NCBI RefSeq assembly: GCF_000005505.3
Contig: NC_016135.3
Location: 10,944,613-11,008,612, forward strand
Origin: Brachypodium distachyon
Taxonomy: Eukaryota; Streptophyta; Magnoliopsida; Poales; Poaceae
Length of the DNA: 64,000 nucleotides
Reading direction: 5' to 3'
A program made the translations under genes and the position numbers. Below the pieces are notes generated by a model, which did not search any database, was not told the DNA's origin, and was given only the letters and a program-made list of their open reading frames with translations. Of this stretch, positions 32,875-44,008 are shown piece by piece (position 1 is the stretch's first letter; each line of letters begins with the position of its first letter).

Positions 32875-34431
32875 ATGCTAGCGTGGATGCTGATGGGCAA
32901 GCTCGCCGGAGCGGCGCTGCAGGTCGCGCTTGCTGCCCCGCTCGTGCTCTTCCTCCCGGCCTACTACGTCTACAAGCTCACCACCTCCTTGCTCCGCTCC
33001 CTCTTCCCCGAGGACGTCGCCGGCAAGGTCGTCCTCATCACGGGCGCCTCATCCGGCATAGGCGAGGTCTGTATGATCTTCAGAAATTTGTTATTTGGTT
33101 CCAGAATTTGTTGTTATCTTGAGAAATTTTATGGACTTGTGGGTGTAGCACCTGGCTTATGAGTACGCGAAGAGAGGCGCCAACCTGGCGCTAGTGGCGA
33201 GAAGGGAGGCGAGCCTCCGGAAGGTCGCCGACAACGCGCTGGCGCTTGGCTCGCCTGTCGTCCTCGTCTTGCCCGCCGATGTCTCCAAGCCCGACGAGTG
33301 CCGGAAGTTCATCGACGACACGGTGACCTACTTCGGAAGATGTAAGTCCAAGCTGAAAACGACATGTGCTGTACGTGCACCAACTAAATGTTTCCTGATG
33401 CACTTGCTGCACTTGATTTGCAGTGGACCACCTGGTGAACAACGCGTCGATTTGGCAGGTCTGCAAGTTCGAAGAAGTTGAGGACGTGAATTACTTCAGA
33501 GAACTCATGGTAACAACAACTACTCGTACAAACAGTTCTCAGTTCATAACAGAAATTCAGGCTAAAAAATCAGTTAAAATTCATTTTCTCTTGGTATCTT
33601 GATTAACGAAAATGCCGCCCTGTTTCTTGCACGCAGGACATCAACTTCTGGGGCCATGTGTACCCGACTCGCCATGCCATCCCTCACCTGAAGAGAACCC
33701 ATGGCCGGATCGTCGGCGTCACCTCCAACTCCTCCTACATATTCATAGGGAGGAATACCTTTTACAACGTCTGAACTCTGAATCCCTTTCTCAGTCCACA
33801 CATAAACACCATCTGAAATCCTGATTTAAATAGACACAGCCCTACAGTGTTGCTAATACAAACTGAATGGTGTTTGCACGCAGGCTAGCAAAGCAGCGGC
33901 GCTGAATTTCTACGACACGCTCCGGATGGAGCTGGCCGGAGAGATCCGCATAACAGAGGTCGTCCCAGGGGTGATCGAGTCGGAGATCACAAAGGGGAAG
34001 ATGCTCACCAAGGAGGGAGAGATGAAGGTTAACCAAGACGAAAGAGATGTATGGACATCCTGCACACCTTATCATCCTGATGACATTTGTCAAATTTCAT
34101 CTTGATGTAGAGTAGCTGACTACATGACTGTGATTCACAGGCGATCCTCGGGCCAACGCCGGCGGAGAGTGTGGGCAATTTCGCAAAGACGGTCGTGAGA
34201 GATGTGTGTCGGGGGGCGAGGTACGTGTTCGAGCCACGGTGGTACATGGCGGTGTACATGTTCCGGTTGTGCTTCCCGGAGATCCTGGCATGGAACTCGA
34301 GGCTATTGGCCGTGAAGACGCTTGGCCCTGCGACCACCGACACACTGGGGAAGCAGATCCTCGACGTGCCAGGGGTGCGCTGGTTCACCCAGCCGGGGTC
34401 GCTCCGGTCGCCAGAGATCAGGGCCAGGTGA
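32875..34431 (+). CDS. 11-beta-hydroxysteroid dehydrogenase-like SDR, copy B
   Basis: Six exons join in frame: 32875-33066, 33149-33341, 33424-33509, 33637-33768, 33884-34048 and 34141-34431. They encode 352 aa. Exons 2 to 6 match copy A base for base in length. The motifs are TGASSGIG for cofactor binding and FYNASK for catalysis, with the serine in TSNSSY. The structural NNAG motif reads NNAS here, a substitution seen in some plant members but worth noting. The N-terminal hydrophobic segment LVLFLPAYYVYKL suggests membrane anchoring. An in-frame start 57 codons upstream (32704) exists, but the chosen start gives a normal anchor. The donor of intron 4 is GTCTGA, weaker than the others. A LINE sits about 210 bp after the stop. 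Confidence 0.92.
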
Positions 34432-34628
34432 ATGGGTGTGGCTGGACAAGCCCGTTGTGCACTGGGTCCGCCTGGGACGGTAGCTTTGTCGAACTGAACC
34501 GTTCGTTGTTTGAGTAACTAGTAGCCGCGCAAACATCTTTTATCATCTTTATAATTATCACAAAAACAAATCATATTTTACTGTTCTTTCTGTGTAGTTT
34601 GTACTCAATAATAATGAGTGTATGCATG

Positions 34629-34641
34629 ACTAAAGTTCAGT
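34629..34641 (+). repeat. LINE target-site duplication, left copy
   Basis: ACTAAAGTTCAGT here is repeated exactly at 36730-36742 after the poly-A tail of the LINE. Confidence 0.93.
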
Positions 34642-35459
34642 TCGACATATTCTTGATGGGGTGGTCCATGAGCTTATTGACTTCGAAAAAGCCTATGATA
34701 AAATAAAGTGGCATTTTTTCTTACAGACCTTGAGTCCGTGTTCTTGGATTGGATTGAGAGCTTCGTGATGTGGGAGGAGTGGTGGCTATCAGGGTAAATG
34801 ATGACATTGGTAATTATTCTCAAACTCGAAAAGGTCATCAGGGGGACCCACTCTCTCCTATTTTCTTTAACATTGTGGCTGATATGTTAGCTATAATGAT
34901 TGAGAGAGCTCGTGAGGATGATCTAATTGGTAGAATAGTGCCCCATCTTGTCGATGGTGGCTTATCTATTCTACAATATGTTGACGATACAATCCTTTTT
35001 ATGGAGCGCAATCTGGATAAAGCCTGAAATCTCAAACTTGTGCTTTATATGTTTGAGCAATTGTCGGGTTTAAAAATTAATTTTCATAAAAGTGAACTCT
35101 TTTGCTTTGGTGAGGCCAAGGCCTCTTGGACTCTGCTACGCAATATTCAAAGTTGTTTGGTTGTGAGATGGGGTCTTTGGCTATTCGATACCTCGGTATC
35201 CCTATTCATTATAAGAAATTGCAAAATTCTGAATGGAAGGGAGTTGAAGAGCGATTCGAGAAGAGACTCGCGAGTTGGATGGGTAAGCACCTCTCTAGGG
35301 GGGGGGGGGGGCGTCTAGTGCTCATCAACTCCGTTGAGATTTCACGTGGAGTTCTCAAGAGGCTTGATTATTTTCGGTACAGGTTCTTTTGGCAGAATGA
35401 TAGTCAACAAAAGAAATATAGACTCGCAAAATGGAGTATTCTTTGCAGGCTAAAAGACC

Positions 35460-35595
35460 ATTCTGCCAAAAATATTTTCGGTACAGGTTTGGGTATTCAG
35501 GATCTTGATTCCAAAAATATTCCAAAAATACCCAAACTTGATTATTTTCGGTACAGGTTTGGGTATCCAGGATCTTTATTCCAAAAATATCGCGC
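35460..35595 (+). repeat. Internal scrambled duplication in the LINE
   Basis: ATTTTCGGTACAGGTT occurs three times (about 35370, 35475 and 35544). The word GGGTAT(T/C)CAGGATCTT with its flank occurs twice, separated by a short inverted piece (CCAAAAATACCC). Normal LINE coding sequence has one copy. Confidence 0.85.
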
Positions 35596-35696
35596 TTCTT
35601 AGCAAATGGTTATTTAAATATCTGGCAGGAGCTGACACGCAACAAATATATTGGCTCGCAGGCTCTTGCTCAGGTCGAATGGAAATCGTCGAATGG

Positions 35697-35780
35697 GAGC
35701 GGTCTTTTTTCCATTTTGGAGGATTCTTGGCTTGGGGGGGTCTTTTTTCCATTTTGGAAGATTCTTGGCTTGGGGGGCAG
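35697..35780 (+). repeat. 41-bp tandem duplication in the LINE
   Basis: GGTCTTTTTTCCATTTTGGA, followed by (G/A)GATTCTTGGCTTGGGGG, appears twice in a row with one substitution. Confidence 0.88.
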
Positions 35781-36738
35781 CCCCTCCGTGACCAATATCT
35801 CTCCTTATTTCGTATTGTTCGGAATAAGCATGATACTTTGGAACAGGTTCTCGCTTCCTTCCCACCCAATGTGTCCTTCAGGCGTAGCCTTGTTGGACCT
35901 AAACTGGTGGCCTGGACCCAATGTTAATTTGTCCACGGGACGGGATAAGTTTCGCTGGAACCTTCGCCCTAGTGCTTTGTTTTCGGTCAAGTCAATGTAT
36001 CAGGCTTTGGTAAACTCCGATATACCGAATTCTAACGTTGGGATTTGGAAGTTAAAGGTTCCTCTCAGAATAAAAATATTCATTTGGTTATTGCGGTGCG
36101 GGGTCACTCTAACTAAAGACAACCTGCTAAAGCGGAATTGGAAGGGTAGTTCAAAGTGCAGTTTTTGTCATGAGGATGAGACTATTGTACACCTCTTTTT
36201 GCTGGTGTCATGTCTCTCGATCTGTATGGTCAATAGTCCAGATAGTTTCTAATCTTTTCCCCCCTCGTGATGTTTCTCATATGTTTGGGTCTTGGTTACG
36301 TGGGGTTAATAATAGATTAAGAGCACTTATTTTGGTTGGGGCTGCAGCTTTATGTTGGGCAATTTGACTGCAGAAATGATCATGTTTTTAATTGCAAGAA
36401 ATAACTTCTCCTATGCGGGTGTTATATTCATGCACACTTTGGCTCCGTACTTGGTCTACGCTACTCAAGCCAGCGGATCGCCAACTCGCTTTGATGGCGT
36501 GCAGCAAGCTAGAGCGAGTGGTCAGGGACATTTTCAGCCATCATGGGTGGCAGTCTAGTCGCCGGATTGAGTGTGCATAGAGTCGTTATATTTCTTTTGA
36601 TGTAATAAGTTTGTGGTGTGGTACTTTGGCTGTGTGCGTCTCGGCACAGAGGCCAGAGGTGTGATATTCTTTGGTTGTGTCGCTCGATATAACGTTGAGA
36701 TCAATATAAGCTTCCATTTTCGAAAAAAAACTAAAGTT

Positions 36739-36870
36739 CAGTCATGGGTTCTTTTGTCATTTGTATGTGGTATTAGAATATGCGGAATTTAAACTAGGCT
36801 TGTGGCAGTCATGGGTGCTTTTGTCATTTGTAGGTGGTATTAGAATATGCGGAATTTAAACTGGCCTATG
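36739..36870 (+). repeat. Two-copy 67-bp tandem repeat next to the LINE
   Basis: Units start at 36739 and 36806, each with CAGTCATGGGT and GTGGTATTAGAATATGCGGA. They differ at only a few positions. The first unit overlaps the end of the LINE target duplication, so the LINE inserted at the edge of a pre-existing or later-formed repeat. Confidence 0.88.
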
Positions 36871-37171
36871 GGGGGAAGAAACCCGGTATCGTTGAAAAAA
36901 GAAAGCTTTACGAGGGGATTTTTTTAATCCTCCAGCCTGAAATTCGCTCCTAATGGAAGTCGAACCCAGTACCAAAGGGGTGTTACTAAAGTCTCTAGTC
37001 ATTATGGTAGAAGCTCATTCGCCATATCATTATGCATATTATGTTGATCCAACATGTTAAATTCCCGCGGTATCATAATATGTGAGTATGATTAGAGTAT
37101 AGATCATTCAGACATTTTATAAGTACAAAGAACTATTTCAGCCTATCAATCTATGGTTCGCTTTATCACTG
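36871..37171. other. Short intergenic stretch
   Basis: I see no gene. The sequence around 36895-37000 reads like a common grass repeat, but I cannot name its family. Confidence 0.3.
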
Positions 37172-38091
37172 TAACTAGGTGATACCCCGCGCGTTGCTGC
37201 GGAATTTAATACCAAATTATTTGTAAAAATGAATACCAGAAGCATGATAATTTTGTGAGAAAATACTGTGTGCTAAAAAATATTTATAAATGCGTTTGTT
37301 ATGAATAGAGAAAACATGCTAAAAGTGTATACATGAATATCAAACAGTATTTGAGTCAAAACTCTATGAGCTGCATTTGCGTCCCTCAAGTCTCCACCTT
37401 ATGCCCATGTTCTGGTTCCTTGGGTATTGGCTGACAAATGCTCCGCCTTTTTGTTTAAACTCAGCCATATCTTTCAAAATTGTGACATCAATTCTTGAAC
37501 TTAAAAATAAACCAAGGACCCGATCAAGCAAGACTACGTTAGTTGGGATATCTCCATTTTTGGCAAAACCTACAATGCCGAGAGAAATTTATTGTGAAAA
37601 GTAAGATCCAGAGATCACTCATAATTGGAGTTTCTAAAAGAAAATGTTTTTTTTGAGTAAATGATGTTTCTGGCCGGATCAATTTTGTGCAGACTACCAT
37701 CTGATTAACATAATCAAACAAAACACAAAAGAGTGAAGTGTCCATCGATCTTCATTACTTCCATCACATACCTAATGAGTTATCTGCGCATACTTAATTG
37801 AAGCAAATTAGGACTATAATTCTGCACGGAGACAATATGAGGAAGCAGAAAAAAAAACCTAAAGAGCCAGCTGCTGCCATGAGAAATATGAAAATGAAAC
37901 GGATCTTAGCATCACCAATTCACTATGCTTTGTTCTGCAATAAAAACTTCACAATGGAGAAACCAGAGAGGAAGAAATGTGGAGTGAGGGAAACCTCGAT
38001 GCATATTCTTATATCAAAACGATCATGTAGAAAGTGTCAATTTCCGCTAAAAACTGTTTACTTACATGCATAAAAATTTTGTAAACATGTA

Positions 38092-38173
38092 CTCCCTCCG
38101 ATCCGAAATTCTTGTCGTTGTTTTAGTGTAAATTTGAACTAAAACAACGACAACAATTTAGGATCGGAGGTAG
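38092..38173. mobile_element. Stowaway MITE inside the Helitron
   Basis: This 82-bp element has ends CTCCCTCCGATCC and GGATCGGAGGTAG with TA on both sides. The arms pair almost completely (GTCGTTGTTTTAGT / ACTAAAACAACGAC). Confidence 0.9.
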
Positions 38174-38559
38174 TAGCAAGAAAGCAAGGCTATTTAGCAA
38201 AACCAGCCGAACAGCTCAAAGGAAAAATTAGGGAGGCCTCCAGTTTAATCCAATGAAAGATTTGCATTGCTTTCAAATATTAGGCGGGAGCAATCTATAG
38301 CAGTGCCATCACTCGTGGGAATTTCAGTAAACACATACCAGGATCAGATGCTCTGTTCATGATTCAGGAGATTGCTTTTCTTTGAGCGAATTTCATCCCA
38401 TCCTTGTTTTGAACACTACCATATTGCAAGGCCGCCACCTTGTTAGAACCAACAAAGAGAAGATAAGCGGACCCCAATAGGATTAGTAGTCCATGAGGGT
38501 GATACATCTTATCTGCAACGCATCAAAAGAAACCACTGCTAAAGGAGATGACTTGACAC

Positions 38560-38609
38560 AACTCAAGAAAAGAGGGGCAATGAGAACTCAAGAAAAGAGG
38601 GGCAGTGAG
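38560..38609 (+). repeat. Two-copy 25-bp tandem repeat
   Basis: AACTCAAGAAAAGAGGGGCA plus (A/G)TGAG occurs twice in direct succession. Confidence 0.88.
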
Positions 38610-40076
38610 ATTTGAGGAGGTGCCAGTGCAGAGGATAGATCTCTCTTGTGGCGTCTACGGCAAAACGGAGCTGCCAAAGATGAAATAGAAAGAGGAGATC
38701 ACAACTGCAGGTCTTGGGAACCCTCTGCTTTGTGCCACTGAACAGTGAATATTAGGCTGTCAAAAAATTTATTACCCTATCTAATACGCACAGAGACAAA
38801 TAAAAGGTAACCAATTAAATTCAGAGATGGGAGCTAGATGCAAGCAGCTCATCTAAAAAACAATCCGAAGAAGCCAGCGACTCGCACTGGTTTGTAGCCC
38901 ACCTAGGGGGAAAAGAAATCTAAACGGAAACGAAGTTACCGCGATCTGAATTCCCGCAAAAAACATGTAGGCGATCTGAAGGGCATCGTCTTGGGCGCCT
39001 GGAGTACATTCGCCGGCATTCTCCACTTCTCCAGCCACGCGCATGCTGTGCTGCTCCCTCCCAGCATCGCTCCACACTGCAGTCGCCGCTTCCTCCCTGC
39101 CACAACCCAGCCGACGTCTCCTCCCTAGGATAGCGCATGTGGGATTGCTCGAGGTGACTCCGCCACCGCGCGTGGTGGCACCCGACCCCTCCTCTCCACC
39201 TCTTATCTTCGTGATCCTCGCCAGCTCGCCCTCGCCGCATCCGCCACTGAGGTTGCTCCCGCTGCCGCACTGCCACCCCTCTGCTTGTGTCCTCCCGAGG
39301 CGCGTTGTCCGCCTTGTGTCATCCGTGATCTGCCGCCTCCCTCACCGCCTGGTCTGAGCAAGCAGGAGATCTTTGTGGTAGGAGACATTTTGGATGGGAG
39401 GTGTATTGGTGGTATTAGGAAATAATAAGGCGCAATGCTGACCGCTAGGCTACAAGGCAATTACCCGAAGAGAAAACACCACGAGCATTAACGGGAGAAA
39501 TTAAGGTGCAGGTTGTATTACAGATCTAATTGATCGCAGCCTCGCAGGGGCATGGGAGCGACGCATGGGAGGCGAAGCAGCAGTTTGCCAGGGATGGGGA
39601 TCGAGAATTTTCCCCCTGCACAGGTGGGCTGCGAGCTGGCGCGGCAGGCTGGGCCGTGACCCGCGAGAACAGGAGCGCCCAAGCGCATGAGCAGAAACAT
39701 TAGGAGAAAAAATGGGATGACGTGGCCTCAGGACATAGAAGATAATGCTGGGGTGGCAGGTTGCTGATGTGGATAGGCTGCATGTGCAGCTTGCTAAATT
39801 AACTGCACTTAGTGGGCTTCAACTTTATAGAGTTTATAGATAGCATCTCCACAACGGGACCCCATATGGCATCCGACGAAAGGCCTGGAGGGGCGCCGAC
39901 ACAAGCAATCAATTTGGGGTGGAGCCAGCACCCAGCCCCATCCTCTAAATGGCGTCCGCCAAATAGAATTCAAACAAACAAAATACAAATAGTTTTGGCG
40001 CCACTTCACTGGCCGCGCCGCAAATCGCCTCAAATTGTCGCAAACTAAAAGTCTCGATGAACTGCATATCATAGAT

Positions 40077-41150
40077 TCACTCGGACGGATCATCCTCCAC
40101 AGGGGTAGAAGGCACTTCCGAGCTCGCCAGTGGTGTTGAGGTTGCCTGTGTTGGTGTGTCGGGCGCCGATGGTGCAGTCGAGGTCGCCGATGGTGATGTT
40201 GGTGTCACTGGCGCTCTCATTTCTGACAAGATGAGCTCGCGTTGCCCATCGTAGCACGCCTTCACCTCATCGTCCATGTCTCTTGTGTTGCACATCAAAA
40301 GCACCAAGTCTTCCCGCCATGACATTCGTCTTGAGGATCTTGAGCTTTAAGTCTTGCTTCTTGATCACCATCACGCACCTTGAGGCCGCGACCTCTTCCC
40401 TCTCTGCGGCGGCGGTCATGCACTTCTCAATGCATGAGTACAGGCGCTCCGTGGCCGGTACGGCTCCCCTCGCTACCTTGGCCTTCTTGTGGCCGATGGG
40501 GCGGCTCTCCGATGCTGCCGCTTTTGGGTCATAGGAGGCTTCCTTGCACTTGGTTAGAGCATTCCGCGTCTCCGTCCAGTTGTCACACATGTCACTTCTT
40601 GCAAATACATGAATGAACTTGAACTCGATGTCGTTGTTGTCCTCTCTGTAGGCGGTGAACATGGTGACCACCTACAATAAGACGCAGGCAAATGCCACAA
40701 TTGCCACACAATGAACACAAATGTAAAAAGGACGCCGGCTTATTTGATCGACGACCTTGGTGCCACTCTTGGGGTGCCAAAGGACCTCTTCTTGAATGCC
40801 ATGCCATTTGTTGCACGCTTGTTGGATCATGCCCCAACGATGTGACATGCCCGACTCAATGCGATCATGGATCAACATCTTGAACTCAGGATCCATAAGC
40901 TTGCGCTATCCTATGCCGTCTTCACCCCTTTCAATATGTGTTGGCGTTTTGATTCACGCGGATGAAGGGATCCATGATCACCACCTTCGAAGCTTCGGTG
41001 AAGCACTTGTCCTCTTTGGAACTCCACTTGGGTCCTCAGCCTCCTCCTCCGGCCTTCTTCTTTGCCTCGGCCGCCTTCTTCTTCCCCTTCGGATCAGCCA
41101 CGGTGAGCTCGTCGGTCTCCTCTCCCCATTCCTCACCAGCCTCATCTCCG
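40077..41150 (-). pseudogene. SANT/NAM-associated type protein, C-terminal part
   Basis: On the minus strand, a SANT-like block (KWSSKEDKCFTEA, near 41020) is followed by HRWGMIQQACNKWHGIQEEV near 40840. After an intron at about 40672-40760 comes a Lys-rich, helical NAM-associated C-terminal region (NWTETRNALTKCKEASYDP, then KKQDLKLKILKTNVM). A one-base shift near 40325 separates the last part (EDLVLLMCNTRDMDDEVKA). Proteins of this kind are common in grasses as Harbinger accessory (Myb-like) factors or relatives that bind DNA. It lacks an intact frame. Confidence 0.7.
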
Positions 41151-41156
41151 GCATAG

Positions 41157-42466
41157 TGAAAGGGCATTTCGATCCCTAATGAGTTTTGGTGTTAATGACA
41201 ACATAATATGTGGACTAACCGTATGCTAAGCGTTTTCAGAAATTATATAAAATCAAGGAAAGCGGTTCGTTGCCCTCAAAATGGAAAGAAGCGTAGAAGG
41301 ATTTACGGCTTTTTATTTATATTGAGTCGTAGAAAAATCCGTACTATAAATAGGGAGTCCATTTGGGAAGGCTTGGGTGAATCAATTTCACTACACACAA
41401 CCACCAAATTGCACCCACCAAATAGCCTCAATCCCACCGGTGAAGATTAGCTAAAACCTATTTGTGAACCAAAGGGTTCTGCCTGTTTTCTGTCCAGGGC
41501 GGCAGTACCGGTCAGCCCAGGCCGATAGTACCGGTCGCGGTAGTACCACCCCGATACCGGACCAGTGCTATGGGGTAGCAAAACGCTACCGACATATAGC
41601 GGTACTGGCACGGTACCGACATATAGCGGTACTGACACGGTACCGGTGCTGCACTACCGCTGGCGGTAGTACCGCTTGGTCTGGCGGTAGTACCGCTGTG
41701 TGCAGAAATTGCACATAATGGGCAGAAATCGGGGACCCCTATAAAAGGGGGTCTTCGTCCCCAACGGTTCTAAGCCCGACATTTCTAAGTGTTCTTCACC
41801 TCCATAAGCTTCAAATCTCGAGATCTCTCTCCCTAGTGCATCCCCCAAGCCAATACTTTGAGGAAGGGTTGAGAAGAGCTCGATCTAGGGTTTCACCAAA
41901 TCAAAAGTTGATTCCCCTCATTTTCCTTGGTGGATTTTGTTACTCTTAGGATTTTGGGATCTCTAGCCAGAAGGTGTCTCTTCAAGGCCTCCAACCTTGT
42001 GAGGAGGTGCTTGAGGATTTGGAAAGGAGCCTCCAATTTAGTTGTGAATTTGTACCCTTCTCCTTGTTTGTAAAGGTTCGGCGTTCGCCTTCAAGGAAGC
42101 CATTAGTGGAGCTCACCTCGCCTTTGTGGTGTTGTGAGAGGAGAATAGAGTGAGCCTTTGTGGCGTCTCTACCTTTGTGGTAGATCACTCCTCCAAACAG
42201 AGACGTACACCTCCCCAAAAGGTGGAACTCCGGAGTAAATCTTCGTCTCCCGTGTGGTATCATTCTTGCCCCTTTACTTACTTGTTTTACTTCATTGTCT
42301 ATCCTTTGCTTTGGCTATTGCACTTCATACTAGGGTTGCATTCCCTTTAGAGAATCTAGTAAACCCTAGGATTAAGTGTTTGTATCTTTCAAGAAAAGAA
42401 AAGAAAACGTAAAATTTGTTAGTCGCCTATTCACCCCTCCCTTTAGCCGACCATACCGATCTTTCA
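41157..42466 (+). mobile_element. Solo LTR, probably copia-type
   Basis: The 1310-bp sequence starts TGAAAG, ends CTTTCA and is flanked by the 5-bp duplication CATAG (41152-41156 and 42467-42471). The 3' end, CGCCTATTCACCCCTCCC followed by a terminal CTTTCA, is the form found before the PBS in many grass LTR elements. No internal region is present, so intra-element LTR recombination is likely. It disrupts the SANT-type gene. Confidence 0.88.
41500..41710 (+). repeat. GGTAGTACCG-rich palindromic repeats within the solo LTR
   Basis: Words such as GCGGTAGTACCGC, GGTACCG and ACATATAGCGGTACTG recur at least ten times. One 26-bp unit (ACCGACATATAGCGGTACTG plus a G/ACACGGT tail) is directly duplicated at about 41589 and 41615. 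Confidence 0.85.
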
Positions 42467-42471
42467 CATAG

Positions 42472-42663
42472 GCCTCGGCTTCCTCTTGAGTGTACGTGAA
42501 GTCGCCGTGTTGGGAGCCATCGTTTATCATGTCGGCCATGATGGACTGACCTAGGGACATTCTGCCGAACAGGTTTGGGGCGAAATGGCTACTGCTACCG
42601 GGGAACTGCTGGAAGCTTGCTGTTGGCGGAACCCTGGCGCAGGAAAGAGGTCCACGACGCATA
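42472..42663 (-). pseudogene. SANT-type protein, middle exon part between two insertions
   Basis: On the minus strand the frame reads PPTASFQQFPGSSSHFAPNL and then FTYTQEEAEAYV. It continues the N-terminal part at 56209-56357 across the Tat insertion and leads toward 41150 across the solo LTR. Both junctions keep frame once each insertion and one copy of its target duplication are discounted. Confidence 0.75.
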
Positions 42664-42668
42664 GCCAG
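42664..42668. repeat. Tat target-site duplication, left copy
   Basis: GCCAG lies here and at 56204-56208, immediately outside the two LTRs. Confidence 0.9.
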
Positions 42669-43600
42669 TGTCGTCGCACGGGGCTCCGACACCGGGGGTG
42701 CGCGGGCACCCCCTTTTCAGGTTCGACAGTGGGCTACGGGGATCGCTCCGGTGATCGCCGGCGAGACCAATGCGAAGTGCAAAACACACCAAGAACGCTA
42801 CTCAGGGGCATATGCACACGCTTTTTACCCAGGTTTGGGCCTACTTGCGGTGTAAAACCCTACGTCCTGCTTGTCTGATCTTGTATTACCGAAGAATCAG
42901 CTGTTTACAGGGTTGCCGAGGGGAAGCCCCGGGGTGATCTCTTTTTGGCTAAGTATTCCTTTCTACTTTGGGCTACCGTCGGTGTTGCACTAGGCTGATC
43001 GGAACCGAACGAACCCAAAAACTCAACCAAAAAAGAAGAACCCTTTGACCGTTGGTGGGGGTACTCCTTTTATAGCCAAGGGGATACCACAGGTGCCACG
43101 GTGCATGGTTTACAAGTGGCGAGCCAGGAGCTAGGGCAACTCCTCCTCGGTACGCTGGTATGCATGCATGAGTGCCAACTCCGCCGCTAGGGGTCAAGAG
43201 CCTAACAAGTAGGATTGGACAGCCACTGTTTGCCTGACTAGACGGGTAACTCCCCCCCCCCCCCCCTTGTCGGCTCATTAAATGCGCCGTGCGCTTCACT
43301 CCTTGCTCTAGCAAGTCTGCACACTGGGCACCTGGCACGCGCCCACGTGGCGCCGCTGCTCTACTCGCCCGGCCCCGCCCTCACGGCGGGAACCTGCGCC
43401 CGGAAGCCTCTCCTCCCGGCAAGTGACTTCCCGGGAGTTGCCCAGACGGGAATATTCCCCGAAGCCCCGCTAGCCCTTTCGGGCTGGTGGTTTGCCGAGC
43501 AGCCTGTTCGCTGCCGCTCGGGGTGAGACCCTCCCGGGAACTCAGCGATGCGACCCACGCGTCGCGCAACGGTGGTACCCTGGGTGCCACTGGTGCAACA
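42669..43600 (-). repeat. Tat 3' LTR
   Basis: The plus-strand text begins TGTCGTCGCACGGGGC and ends GGTGCAACA. A run of about 16 C at 43252-43266, against a 6-base run in the partner, accounts for part of the length difference. Because the element is on the minus strand, this is its 3' LTR. Confidence 0.92.
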
Positions 43601-43617
43601 GTAGCCCCCGGGCATGG
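43601..43617 (-). other. Polypurine tract of the Tat element
   Basis: On the minus strand the sequence directly before the 3' LTR reads CATGCCCGGGGGCTAC. This G-rich tract is a usual plus-strand primer site in wheat-type gypsy elements. Confidence 0.7.
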
Positions 43618-44008
43618 GCCGGCAACACCTGTTCCCGGATGAGCTTTTCCCTAGTCGGTTGCCGGGCTACGCACCAGCCGACGCATGGGTCCCGACTCGC
43701 CTCGAGCCCGTGTCTCTTCGCTGTCCCACGTACCCTGCCGTTACGGACAGAGTAGTGGGTGCGTGATTTCCGCCGTAACCTCCCCCTTAAACAGGGAAGT
43801 TAAGGCCACTCTTCGCATTACCCCTTTTGATTAGGAATTATCCCCGTGCATCCGTAGGGTGCGGAACCGGCCGTTACCAAACGGCCAGGTGCTATAAAGT
43901 TTTTAATGCTGCTCCAAGGGGAGAACACTTTGCCCCCACAGCCTTCGTCTTCCAACTTCTTCGCATCTTGCGCCCAAGTACTCTTGCTAGCTTCTGCCTC
44001 CATTCCCC

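Larger units (their letters stand above)
34642..36729 (+). mobile_element. 5'-truncated L1-type LINE
   Basis: The 2.1-kb insertion ends in an A tract and is flanked by a perfect 13-bp duplication. The interior encodes degraded L1-type reverse transcriptase (GDPLSPIFFNIVADM, then the catalytic LQYVDDT near 34975). Thumb and zinc-binding regions follow (LGIPIHYKKL; SKCSFCHEDETIVHLF near 36150). The endonuclease and N-terminal RT are missing, as expected for incomplete target-primed reverse transcription. Frameshifts and internal duplications make it dead. Confidence 0.92.
37175..39840 (-). mobile_element. Non-autonomous Helitron
   Basis: Read on the minus strand, the element starts TCTATAAACTCTATAAAGTTG after an A (39841) and ends with a GC-rich hairpin-like run (CCGCAGCAACGCGCGG). 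CACCTAG follows, and then a T (37174). A|TC...CTAG|T with a 3' hairpin is the Helitron signature, and no target duplication is expected. The interior has no Rep/helicase. It includes a GC-rich exon-like block at about 38920-39350 that I cannot identify, and a Stowaway MITE at 38092-38173. Confidence 0.75.
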
